Positions 41,434 through 48,992 of a stretch of DNA of 64,000 nt are shown here, piece by piece. The stretch is from DASXHD01 sp036488725 (GTDB lineage: Bacteria > Myxococcota_A > Polyangia > Polyangiales > Polyangiaceae), in NCBI GenBank assembly GCA_036488725.1, contig DASXHD010000051.1:124001-188000 (forward strand), in the 5' to 3' direction. Within the stretch, counting starts at the first letter, position 1. Each line of letters opens with the position of its first letter. A program made the translations under genes and the position numbers. The notes under the pieces are model-generated. The model was given only the letters and a program-made list of their open reading frames with translations. It was not told where the DNA came from and did not search any database.

Positions 41434-41624
41434 CAGCAGGCCCCGAGCGCGTGAGCGAAGATGCCGACCGCCGCGAGGAGCGTCGCCGCGGCCGCGGTCC
41501 AGATCCACCACGGCTCGCGGTTGCCGAGATCGTCCGCGCGCTCCGCGATGGGCTCGCGCTTCTGGCTCTCTTCGTACGCGTCGAACTCGGCGCGGTTCGT
41601 CGGGTCGTTTGGGTCGTAGTTCAC
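41433..41624 (-). CDS. Single-helix phage membrane protein
   Basis: A 63-residue protein with a charged N-terminal half (PNDPTNRAEFDAYEESQKREP) and one C-terminal transmembrane helix (WWIWTAAAATLLAAVGIFAHAL). The GTG at 41624 overlaps the upstream stop by GTGA. It could take part in lysis, for example as a pinholin or Rz-type helper, but nothing proves it. Confidence 0.55.
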   Translation of the reverse strand: MNYDPNDPTNRAEFDAYEESQKREPIAERADDLGNREPWWIWTAAAATLLAAVGIFAHALGAC

Positions 41625-42016
41625 TTGCGAGCTCGCTTCGGCTTCTCTTTCGGCGCGACGACGCGCGGCATGACGCTGATGTCGAAGTACGGACCGCCCC
41701 CGCAGACAATCGACCACGCGAGGCGACCGTGCGGCTTCTGCTCGGCCGGCGGCTTCTCGTCGCGACCGCCGCTCCACGTCGCGTGGACCACGGCCTTGAT
41801 GACTGCGAAGAGCCCGTCGATGAGCGCTTCTGCGCTCGTCGGGTGGTCGCGCCACGGGACGGCGATGAGGTCGATGTCTCGCTCGAGCGAGCCGTGGACG
41901 GCGAGGGCGTATCCGTGCTGGCGCGCGACCTCGCGGAGCGCGGGCGTGAGGAACGCGTGCATCTCGCGCACGCGCCGCATGTGGTCTTCGCTCGGGCGCG
42001 GGTCCTTTCCGATCAT
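41621..42016 (-). CDS. Nucleotidyltransferase-like phage protein
   Basis: A 131-residue protein. ALAVHGSLERDIDLIAVPW matches the minimal nucleotidyltransferase signature GS-x-DxDL, in which the two Asp bind metal, and a third acidic residue may be in GGPYFDISVMP. The family includes small phage and toxin-antitoxin MNT-type enzymes that transfer nucleotides to proteins. The ATG overlaps the upstream gene by ATGA. It is too short for a full polymerase-beta-like domain, so activity is uncertain. Confidence 0.6.
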   Translation of the reverse strand: MIGKDPRPSEDHMRRVREMHAFLTPALREVARQHGYALAVHGSLERDIDLIAVPWRDHPTSAEALIDGLFAVIKAVVHATWSGGRDEKPPAEQKPHGRLAWSIVCGGGPYFDISVMPRVVAPKEKPKRARK

Positions 42017-42249
42017 CGCGTCGCGCTCCCGCAGCGGAGCGGCTGCGACTTCGGCACGACAGGCGACGAAAACGTCGTCACGCACCCGCCGCGTTCGCAC
42101 GATGTCGACATGCAGTAATGAGCCGCGTAGCCGAGACACGGGAGGTAACCGCCCTCCCCCCACGTGCCTGGCGTGACGCCGTCGCCGACGAAGTGGTGGA
42201 ATGCAGGACTGCATCCGGCGAGCGCGAGCGCAGCGAGGAAAGCGATCAC
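42013..42249 (-). CDS. Small phage lipoprotein
   Basis: A 78-residue protein with a short signal peptide ending LALAGC, an FHHFVGDGVTPGTWGEGGYLPC stretch and three more Cys (YCMSTSCERGGC). The GTG at 42249 overlaps the upstream stop by GTGA. Small lipoproteins in phages can be Rz1-type lysis partners or superinfection-exclusion factors; neither can be shown here. Confidence 0.6.
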   Translation of the reverse strand: MIAFLAALALAGCSPAFHHFVGDGVTPGTWGEGGYLPCLGYAAHYCMSTSCERGGCVTTFSSPVVPKSQPLRCGSATR

Positions 42250-42557
42250 TCGCACGCGAGGTGTCCTGTCGTATCGTCGCCGCATGCGATCGCCGCGGCT
42301 TTCGTCGGCGCGTTCGCCCAGCATGCGCGCGGCAAGATCACGATGTCCTGCGCGCACGCGGGCAGGCACTTCGGATCGGAGCCGGCGGCGCAGCCGATCG
42401 CGCGAAGGTTCGCGCACATCGCTGGACAGATGCCGCCGTCGGGAGCGTCGAGCACGAAGGACGCGTCGCCGCTGTCCGCCGCGGGCGCTTGTGGTTCTCG
42501 GCACGCCGAAAGTAGAACAAGGCCGATCGCCGTGATGGTGCACTTGAACAAGCTCAC
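42246..42557 (-). CDS. Cys-rich phage lipoprotein
   Basis: A 103-residue exported protein. The signal peptide ends LVLLSAC, and the mature part has eight Cys (CPAMCANLRAIGCAAGSDPKC, CAQDI, CWAN, CGDD), much like host myxobacterial lipoproteins, so it was probably captured from a host. The GTG at 42557 overlaps the upstream stop by GTGA. It may alter the lysogen's surface. Confidence 0.65.
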   Translation of the reverse strand: MSLFKCTITAIGLVLLSACREPQAPAADSGDASFVLDAPDGGICPAMCANLRAIGCAAGSDPKCLPACAQDIVILPRACWANAPTKAAAIACGDDTTGHLACE

Positions 42558-42796
42558 GAGACACCCGCTTCGTGGTCGAGGTCGGCGCGACAACAAACGC
42601 CGTAGACGTCGGACCACTGCGCCTTCTCGTCTTGGAGAAGCTCTTCCCACGGCTTCTCAACGTTCACGCCCACGCGCGCCGACGCCTCGACCCAGGCGCG
42701 ATACGCGATGCGACTCCGTCGTTCCGCCTCTCGCGCTTTGACGTCCGCCGCGAAGTATTTCAATGGGTCGACGACCCAACCCGGCAACTGGCTCAT
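42554..42796 (-). CDS. Small phage protein of unknown function
   Basis: An 80-residue soluble protein beginning MSQLPGWVVDPLKYFAAD, with a charged helix (AREAERRSRIAYRAWVEA) and a C-terminal VCCRADLDHEAG. The ATG overlaps the papain-like peptidase stop by ATGA. No family is recognised. Confidence 0.6.
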   Translation of the reverse strand: MSQLPGWVVDPLKYFAADVKAREAERRSRIAYRAWVEASARVGVNVEKPWEELLQDEKAQWSDVYGVCCRADLDHEAGVS

Positions 42797-43650
42797 GCTG
42801 CCTCCAACGCGGTCACGTCGGTGATCTCGAAATCGCTCGCCTGGCGAAGCCAAAGCCCGTTCACGCGCACGAAGCCGCCCTCGCCGTACCCCGTGCCCCA
42901 CGAGTTGCCGAGGATATACTCGACGCCGCCGGACCAAGGCGCCCAGCCGCAGACGTACATCGCGTGTCCGCCGAGCACGCGCGCCGGATCGGGAGGTCCG
43001 ATCGGGTCGCCGCCGCTCCACTCCTCCATGGGCGGATCGACGAGCGCGCCGAGCTTCACGGGGAAGCCTGCCGAGACCGCGATCTGCGTTGTCGCCTCGA
43101 CGTCGCCGCGCAGGCCGTAGATGCCGCGCACGACCGTGCGAAGGCCCTGCTCGATCTGCCCGAACGTCGGGTGATCGTTCACGTGCGTCGGATCGTTCGG
43201 TCGCAAGTCATACGCGCAGATCCCGATCTCGGAGCACGCGCGCGTTACCTGCTCGGGGATCGCGCCGGTGTCTTCGAGCGGCGCGCTCGGGTTGTCGATG
43301 AGTCGACCCTTGGCGTACGCATCGAAGGGCGAGAGCTTGTACGGAGCCGGCGCGCCCATCACGACGAGCCGAGTCATCGTCGAGCCGACGGTCGCCTGGC
43401 CGGTGCATGAGCTGGAGCTCGACTGATCGAAGATGCCAGGCCCCTTCGGGTCGAGCACGGCCGAGCGGAGATCGCGCGGCGCGGGCGACGTCGCGAGACC
43501 GAGGCGCGCGACGAGGTGATCGAACGCGGATCGCGCGGGGCCAGGGAGCTTCTCCCAAACCCCGAGCACGCGGCGACGGTAGCCCGCGTGGCCATATCCG
43601 GCGGGCCCGCCGTACTGCCGCGGGATGCCTTCGACCGAGACGAAGCTCAC
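42793..43650 (-). CDS. Papain-like (C1-type) cysteine peptidase in prophage
   Basis: A 285-residue protein with the complete papain catalytic set in the right order and spacing. Gln76 and Cys82 are in DQSSSSSCTGQA (six residues apart, as Gln19/Cys25 of papain), His229 is in GGHAMYVCGW and Asn249 is in LGNSWGTGYGEGGFVRV. It lacks an inhibitory propeptide and a signal peptide, and starts with a short VSFVSVEGIPRQYGG lead. The start overlaps the membrane-protein gene upstream by GTGA and its end overlaps the next small gene. Host lysis, virion maturation or an effector role are possible; C1 peptidases are uncommon in phage genomes. Confidence 0.85.
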   Translation of the reverse strand: MSFVSVEGIPRQYGGPAGYGHAGYRRRVLGVWEKLPGPARSAFDHLVARLGLATSPAPRDLRSAVLDPKGPGIFDQSSSSSCTGQATVGSTMTRLVVMGAPAPYKLSPFDAYAKGRLIDNPSAPLEDTGAIPEQVTRACSEIGICAYDLRPNDPTHVNDHPTFGQIEQGLRTVVRGIYGLRGDVEATTQIAVSAGFPVKLGALVDPPMEEWSGGDPIGPPDPARVLGGHAMYVCGWAPWSGGVEYILGNSWGTGYGEGGFVRVNGLWLRQASDFEITDVTALEAA

Positions 43651-44288
43651 TGGTGCGCCGCTTGGTAGGCCTTGGCCGCGTCGAGAAGCGCCTGGACGCG
43701 CTGCACCTTGGCTGGGCTCGCGCCCGCGACCGCCGCATCGGCTCCGCCGTCGCCGCGCGAGAAGTAGCTCTCGAGGTACGCGACGAGCTGCTCGATGGTG
43801 ACGCCGCAGTGCGCGATCGTCCCCGCGATGTCGATGCTGCCGGTGACGTCGGAGATCACCGCCTCGACGCATTGGGCCGCGTTCGGGTCGGTGATGATCG
43901 TCTTCACCTGCGTCGCTTGCTGATTCGTGCAGCCCTCGAGCGCGAGGAGCGGGCCGCCGACTGCCTGCGAGAGCGCGGCGACCGTATCGACGACCATGCA
44001 ATCCGATTCCACCGTCGTCGGCGCCTGATGGGTCGCGAGCGCGACCGCTCCGCCGACGAGAAGCCAGAGCACGACGGCCGGGCCGATCTTGTTCGCCGCC
44101 TTCGCAGCCGCGTCACTCGACGCTCCGAGGGCCTTCGGGTCCTGCGTGAGGTTGTAGTGCGCGAGCGCCGAGAGGACGAACGCGCCGATCATCGCGACGA
44201 GCGCGTCGGACGAGTGCGCGGCGTACCCGGCGATGCCGATGCCTCCGGCGATGAGGTACGGAAGGACGATGAGCACAAACTTTTTCAT
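43647..44288 (-). CDS. Phage membrane protein, holin candidate
   Basis: A 213-residue protein. An AGGAG ribosome site lies 10 bases upstream of the ATG at 44288. The N-terminus FVLIVLPYLIAGGIGIAGYAA and a second helix (LVAMIGAFVLSALAHY) plus a third (IGPAVVLWLLVGGAVALA) give three membrane segments, and a C-terminal soluble part follows (VISDVTGSIDIAGTIAHCG). Holins are usually shorter, so the C-terminal domain is extra. It lies four genes from the peptidase and in the lysis half of the prophage. Confidence 0.6.
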   Translation of the reverse strand: MKKFVLIVLPYLIAGGIGIAGYAAHSSDALVAMIGAFVLSALAHYNLTQDPKALGASSDAAAKAANKIGPAVVLWLLVGGAVALATHQAPTTVESDCMVVDTVAALSQAVGGPLLALEGCTNQQATQVKTIITDPNAAQCVEAVISDVTGSIDIAGTIAHCGVTIEQLVAYLESYFSRGDGGADAAVAGASPAKVQRVQALLDAAKAYQAAHQ

Positions 44289-44493
44289 GATCGATTTCTC
44301 CTGAAGCGCGCCACGCGGCGCGCGAAACATCACGGTCGCGACGGCCCAGCTCGGATAGGAGCTGACAGCCGACGCTTCGGTCACGGCACGGGCGTGCGGG
44401 ACCTTGGCGTCCCGTGCGCCGATGCCGTTGGTTGGTCGCTCTATGTGGCGGCGACCTTTCAGCCCGCGTCGTGAGACGCCGGCGCCGTTTCCT

Positions 44494-44877
44494 TTACCTC
44501 TGCTGCGCGGCCTGGTGCTTCGCGACTTCGCGCGCGATGTCCTGCGCGTTCGGCGGAGGCGGCTGCGTCGCGGCGTGAGTCACGAGCCAGATGATGCCGA
44601 CGATGCACGCGACGATCGCGCTAGCGACCATCGGCGCGGCCCACTTGAAGAAACCGACGCCCTTCTTCACCGCGGTCCAGTCCGAGTGCAGCTCAGCGAC
44701 CATGCCGCCGCGCTCGAAGTGTTTCTCGACCTTGCGAATGCGACGCGACTGCGACTCCGCCCACTTCTTCATGGGCTTTGGCAGCGCATCGACACCGTTC
44801 ATCGTCGTCTCTTCGAAGTCGTCGAAGGACGGCGGAATGGGCGAGGTCGGCGTCGTTCGTTCGTCGTCGTTGTTCAT
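44494..44877 (-). CDS. Phage protein with one membrane helix
   Basis: A 127-residue protein. An acidic N-terminus is followed by a basic amphipathic region (KKWAESQSRRIRKVEKHFERGG), one helix (APMVASAIVACIVGIIWLVTH, residues about 83-103) and a short charged C-terminal tail. The arrangement recalls tail-lysis spanin/holin helpers. Its ATG overlaps the upstream gene stop by ATGA. Confidence 0.55.
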   Translation of the reverse strand: MNNDDERTTPTSPIPPSFDDFEETTMNGVDALPKPMKKWAESQSRRIRKVEKHFERGGMVAELHSDWTAVKKGVGFFKWAAPMVASAIVACIVGIIWLVTHAATQPPPPNAQDIAREVAKHQAAQQR

Positions 44878-45281
44878 GGGACGGGTGCTGCGATTCGGTT
44901 GCTTGCCTGCGCGCCCGCGGCCTGCGTCGATGCGCTGGCGGCCGTGGGCTTGGCGAGGATGACGACGAGCGCGACGAGCGCGCAGGCGCCGACGATCATC
45001 GCCGCCGCTGCTGCGACGGCAGAGACGCGGACGTACGCTGGCGTGATGGTGGGACGCAGCGCGAGGTCGAGCTTCACGTGCATCGCCGGAATCGTCTCGA
45101 TGATGTCGGCGTGCTTGCGCGAAAGGAGCAGCGCTTCGGAGGCGCGATCGTCGGAGTGCCGCGCGATCTGAATCGCGTCGTGCGCCCTGTCCGCCGCACG
45201 CTCAGCGAGCGCGGCCGGGTCGACATGGGCGTGCGCGCCGCCGCGCGGCGGCGTCGGGGGCGGATCGGGAACTTTGGGCAT
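44874..45281 (-). CDS. Phage protein with C-terminal membrane helix
   Basis: A 135-residue protein: Pro-rich start (VPDPPPTPPRGGA), an Ala/Arg/Asp-rich helix (DPAALAERAADRAHDAIQIARHSDD), then one membrane helix (AAAAAMIVGACALVALVVILAK) and a short polar tail. It overlaps the next gene by ATGA and lies 8 bp from the spike. It might be a holin or spanin component. Confidence 0.55.
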   Translation of the reverse strand: MPKVPDPPPTPPRGGAHAHVDPAALAERAADRAHDAIQIARHSDDRASEALLLSRKHADIIETIPAMHVKLDLALRPTITPAYVRVSAVAAAAAMIVGACALVALVVILAKPTAASASTQAAGAQASNRIAAPVP

Positions 45282-45289
45282 GTGCTTCC

Positions 45290-47191
45290 TCAGTTACAGC
45301 GCGTGTACCAGTCGGATCCGTCGCCAGAGATCCAGCAGCGTTCGCCGTTCGTCGCGAGCGTCTTGCTCGCGGCGGTCCCGTCGATCTTCTCGGACGCGTG
45401 CTCCGCAAGCGTGCAGTTGTGCGTCGCGAAGCTGTTCGACTTGTCGATGAGATAGAGATCACGGCTCACGCCGGCCACTTGCGCGGGAAGCGTGACCGTG
45501 ACGACGCCGGCCGACGTGTCGACGATGATGGTGTGGTCGCTGATGCCGCCGCTGTCGACCGTCAGAGCCGACGTCGTCGTGCGGGGCGTAAGCGACAGTG
45601 ACCCCAAGATCGTGTTGACCGCGCGCGAGTCGGAAAAGCCGATCGTGTTCGACGCGAGCGAGAAGGCGGCGAGCTGATTCGAACCGCCCTCGTAGAGGTA
45701 GACGAAGCTGTTCGCGGGGGCGTCGACGATGGTGTGGCTACCGTCGGATTGGAGCGCGTAGTTGGTCGCGGTGCGCGCCGTGCCGATAGGCAAAATGTGG
45801 ATCGTTCCGGCCGCCGTCTCCGCACTGGGATCGGGTCCGATCGTGACCGCGAAGTCGCTGCCCCCGCCGCCGCACGTGAGCGCTCCGTGCGGCGTAGTCG
45901 GAGTATCCAGCACCCAGCCGGAGCCCGCGACAATGCTCGACGGGTTGCCGTTCAGGTCGACGTTGGACCCGGTCGCGAATGTCGTCGAGCCGCTCTGCGT
46001 AATCGTGTTCGTGAACGAGCCCGGCCACGTGCAGTTCGAAAACGTCGTCCCGATCGATCCGTCGAGGTAGAGATCGGTGACGTCGATCTGGCACGAGTCG
46101 AAGTAGACGTTGTGCGACGAGACGAGCTGAATCGACGTGCTCGCGCCGTAGAAGGCGTCGTTCACGAAGTGCTCGGTATTCGCGGCCGAGTTGTCGACGA
46201 GCAGGTTCGTCGTGTTGTGGTTGATGAGGAACCCGGTCACCGTGCCGTGCGCATCGTTGCCTCCGCCGACGAGGTGGAAACCCGTCGTGCAGTTCGTGAT
46301 GGTGCCGCCGCTGTACGTCTGATTGCCGCCCTGCGCGCGGATGCCTTCACCGACCGAGTCGATCTTGATGTTCGTCGCGGTCGAGTACTCGCCGAGGAGC
46401 CAGAGCCCGTAGGTCGTGCTCGGTCCGAAGACGCGAATGCCGTCGAGCTCGGTCGTGTAATACGGCACGACGCCGCCGGTCGGACCGGGCAGGTTGTTTG
46501 TGAGGATGCACGTCTCGCCGAGGTTCGTGCACGTGAGATTGTGCACGACCATGCGTTGGAAGCCAGTCGCGCCGCCGACTGGCTGGTTCGCGATTCCGAT
46601 CTGGCTCGTACCGACGCCGCTGCCGAGGATCTGAAACCCCTCGTACTGCGTGAACTCGCCGCCGGGAACGAACACCGCGGCGTTTGTCGCCGTTTTGACG
46701 ATGCTCGTGTCACCGCATCCGATGATCGAGACTCCGGTGGGCACCGTGTACGGCGACGACGCGCCGACGAGGTACGTCTTGTTGCACCCGAGATGCAGCG
46801 TGCCGCCACCGGAGAGCGCCGCGAGCGCCGCGGTCATCGCGGCCGAGTCGTTCGTGGTCCCGTCGCCGTGCGCGCCGAATTGTTCGAGGCCCGCGCGCTT
46901 GCCGCCCGACGTGACGATGAAGTCGCCCGCGTTCGTGTAGATGGGCGCGCCGAGCTTGTGCCCGTGCTTCGCCGCGTCGGCGAGCGCCGCGGGGTCAATG
47001 ACCGCGACTTGCGGCGAGGCCATCTGCGCGCGGAGCTGCGCGAGCGCGACGTGGTCGGCGTACGCGCCGTGTCCGCCCAGCGCGAGGATCGCGAGCGCGG
47101 GGAGCGCGACGAGCCAGCGCCAGCCGAACCAGCACGCGAAGAGCCACGCGGCGACGATGCGAGCGCCGAGTTTTGCGAAGAGGTTTTTCAT
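45290..47191 (-). CDS. Tail-spike-like protein with pectate-lyase fold
   Basis: A 633-residue protein. Residues about 8-47 are a long hydrophobic stretch (ACWFGWRWLVALPALAILAL) ending with a signal-peptidase-like GAYA|D site. FGAHGDGTTNDSAAMTAAL is the opening of the pectate-lyase-3 beta-helix, and many short beta turns follow (NNLPGPTGGVVPYYTTELDGIRVFG, YSGGTITNCTTGFHLV). The C-terminal half is a repeating beta-domain. Phage spikes normally lack secretion signals; this one may be a secreted depolymerase or a virion protein anchored via the host membrane. Its start overlaps the next gene stop. No catalytic residues can be named with confidence. Confidence 0.75.
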   Translation of the reverse strand: MKNLFAKLGARIVAAWLFACWFGWRWLVALPALAILALGGHGAYADHVALAQLRAQMASPQVAVIDPAALADAAKHGHKLGAPIYTNAGDFIVTSGGKRAGLEQFGAHGDGTTNDSAAMTAALAALSGGGTLHLGCNKTYLVGASSPYTVPTGVSIIGCGDTSIVKTATNAAVFVPGGEFTQYEGFQILGSGVGTSQIGIANQPVGGATGFQRMVVHNLTCTNLGETCILTNNLPGPTGGVVPYYTTELDGIRVFGPSTTYGLWLLGEYSTATNIKIDSVGEGIRAQGGNQTYSGGTITNCTTGFHLVGGGNDAHGTVTGFLINHNTTNLLVDNSAANTEHFVNDAFYGASTSIQLVSSHNVYFDSCQIDVTDLYLDGSIGTTFSNCTWPGSFTNTITQSGSTTFATGSNVDLNGNPSSIVAGSGWVLDTPTTPHGALTCGGGGSDFAVTIGPDPSAETAAGTIHILPIGTARTATNYALQSDGSHTIVDAPANSFVYLYEGGSNQLAAFSLASNTIGFSDSRAVNTILGSLSLTPRTTTSALTVDSGGISDHTIIVDTSAGVVTVTLPAQVAGVSRDLYLIDKSNSFATHNCTLAEHASEKIDGTAASKTLATNGERCWISGDGSDWYTRCN

Positions 47192-48042
47192 TAGGAATCC
47201 GCGCGGTAGAGGAGGCCGTCGAAGTGGAATTGGCACTTGCCGTTCTTCCCGAACGTCGTGCGGTTCTGGACGAAGGTCGTCGCGCTGGTGTTCGCGCGCT
47301 CGAACTGCACGGTGCCGCCCGCCGTCCACGTGAGCGTGTTTGTGTCGGTGATCGAGTCGTCCTCGCTGTATGCGATGACCACGAGCGGACTGCCGGGGGC
47401 CGCAGGCACGGTGAGCGTGTGCGGCGCGGCGAACGTCTTGAATCCGACGTAGACGATGCCGCTCGTCTCGGTGACCGTGTAGTCGCCGGTCTGGCCGGCG
47501 TGCTGGACGATTGAGGAGCCGCCTCCGCCACCCGTGATGCCGTCGATCTGACGCAGCGACGTCTGGAGTCCGGCGACCCAGCGGAGCAGCGCGCCGAACT
47601 GCGTCCCTTCGTAGAGCGCCACGTCGACGAGCGAGTGATTCGGCGAGAGCACCTGCCATCCGCTCGCGATGTCGATCACGTCGTTCGGCAGATAGCTCCC
47701 GGTAATCGGATCGCTGACCGGAGGAACGCCGTTCTTCGTGCCGCCGTTGCCGATGCAGCGCACGAGCCACTTGCCCCAGCGCACGCTCGATGCTTCGAGC
47801 GTGATGAGCGCGGGCGTCGTGTCGGTCGAGTAGATGATCCCGGTCGACGCGTCGAGCGTCCAGCCCGATGGCGTCGGCCAGCTCGGCGGGTACGCGTAAA
47901 TCTCCCATCGCACGGACGTGAGGAGCGAGATGTTCGTGAGCGAGAGCTGGATGGTCGATGCGCCCGCGACCGTGAGGCCGCCTTGCTGGGGTCCGCCGGA
48001 GTTGACGCTGATCTGCACCGTGCAGAACGGAGATGTGGGCAC
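47191..48042 (-). CDS. Phage structural protein, fibre-associated
   Basis: A 283-residue beta-rich protein that I do not recognise. It has an Ig-like lead (GGLTVAGASTIQLSLTNISLLTSVRWEIY), a Gly-rich hinge (ITGGGGGSSIVQH), then a beta-helix-like tail (GDYTVTETSGIVYVGFKTFAA, HTLTVPAAPGSPLVVIAYS). It overlaps the spike by one base and follows it in the operon, so it is probably a spike chaperone or a fibre adapter. Confidence 0.55.
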   Translation of the reverse strand: MPTSPFCTVQISVNSGGPQQGGLTVAGASTIQLSLTNISLLTSVRWEIYAYPPSWPTPSGWTLDASTGIIYSTDTTPALITLEASSVRWGKWLVRCIGNGGTKNGVPPVSDPITGSYLPNDVIDIASGWQVLSPNHSLVDVALYEGTQFGALLRWVAGLQTSLRQIDGITGGGGGSSIVQHAGQTGDYTVTETSGIVYVGFKTFAAPHTLTVPAAPGSPLVVIAYSEDDSITDTNTLTWTAGGTVQFERANTSATTFVQNRTTFGKNGKCQFHFDGLLYRADS

Positions 48043-48097
48043 GTAGACCTCGTGGCGTTACGCTCGGCTCTTCGCGCTCGTCGCGAGAGGAGGACGC

Positions 48098-48388
48098 ATG
48101 GCTGGTGTGAAATTGATGGCGTGCCCGGCGTGTCAGACCGGACCGCTCGCCTCGACGGCGGAGACGTGTCCGCGGTGCGGTCACAAGCGCGTGGACTTGG
48201 TGTCCGTCAGTCGCGTCTTGCGCGTGCTGATCGGCTTTGCTGCGTGTCTGACGTGTTGCGTGGCTGGCGCAACGCTGATCACGGTTCAATCAGCGTCCGA
48301 AACCAGTATTTTCACGCCCATCGCGCACGGGATCGGGTATCTGGCGTTCGGCGTCGCCGCAGCGGTGTTTGGCGATGCGCTGAAGTGA
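48098..48388 (+). CDS. Zinc-ribbon membrane protein, plus-strand cargo gene
   Basis: A 96-residue protein. A strong ribosome site (GAGAGGAGG) precedes the ATG. CPACQTGPLASTAETCPRCGHK is a typical zinc-ribbon (CxxC...CxxC), followed by two membrane helices (IGFAACLTCCVAGATLI and AHGIGYLAFGVAAAVFG). It lies on the plus strand, opposite the surrounding phage operon, with its own translation signals, as moron genes do. Its role is unknown. Confidence 0.72.
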   Translation: MAGVKLMACPACQTGPLASTAETCPRCGHKRVDLVSVSRVLRVLIGFAACLTCCVAGATLITVQSASETSIFTPIAHGIGYLAFGVAAAVFGDALK

Positions 48389-48469
48389 TTTTGCTCGCAT
48401 GGCGCGGTCGTCCGCGTTCAGTGAGTTGTGCAGTGGCCGCGCCGTGGCTCTGCGGTTACGTTTTGCCGC

Positions 48470-48988
48470 ATGAGGGCGTGGCTTTTGGCCGTTGGGTTTT
48501 CCTTTTTGGCGATGGGCTGTTCCGGTGCCGCGGGCGATCCGCTCGACGACGGCGGGAGCGCGGACGGCGCCGACGATCATAAGCTCGGCGTCGCGCTCGA
48601 TTCAGGAGTCGACGCGGACCCGGCGACCGACGCGAGCTCGTGCCCATATCCGGTCGCCGACCCGAACGTGCTTCACTCGCAATGTGAGCCCGTCATCGAC
48701 GACAAGTGCGCGGCGGCGTGCGGTCGCGCGCACCACTACTCGTGCGAGCCGAATAACACGCCGCCCGTGGCGCTCGATTGCCTGAGCGTCGGGAATAGCG
48801 ATTACTGCTGCACGCAGAGCGCGTGCGTGCCGGACGTTGGAAATCCGGCTACGAACTGCGCCGCGGGCAATTGCGTCGACGGACCTTATCCGAACGAGAT
48901 TGCGTGTCCGCCAGGTATGGCGCCGCAAACCGGATGCTCTCCGTCTCCGATTGGTGATGCCGGCGTGTGGCTCTACTGCGTGAAGTGA
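48470..48988 (+). CDS. Cys-rich lipoprotein, plus-strand cargo gene
   Basis: A 172-residue exported protein. The signal peptide ends FLAMGC (Cys near 17), followed by a Gly/Asp-rich spacer and about 14 Cys in a domain (CEPVIDDKCAAACGRAHHYSC, YCCTQSACVP, CSPSP). It strongly resembles host myxobacterial lipoproteins, so the prophage may have captured it. It is co-oriented with the zinc-ribbon gene 81 bp upstream. Its end is 4 bp from the stop of the convergent fibre gene. Confidence 0.75.
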   Translation: MRAWLLAVGFSFLAMGCSGAAGDPLDDGGSADGADDHKLGVALDSGVDADPATDASSCPYPVADPNVLHSQCEPVIDDKCAAACGRAHHYSCEPNNTPPVALDCLSVGNSDYCCTQSACVPDVGNPATNCAAGNCVDGPYPNEIACPPGMAPQTGCSPSPIGDAGVWLYCVK

Positions 48989-48992
48989 GCGA

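Noticed and set aside
44386..44417. Terminator hairpin in the gap 44289-44493
   Set aside because: The stem GCACGGG/CCCGTGC is only 7 bp with an 18-nt loop and no T-tract.
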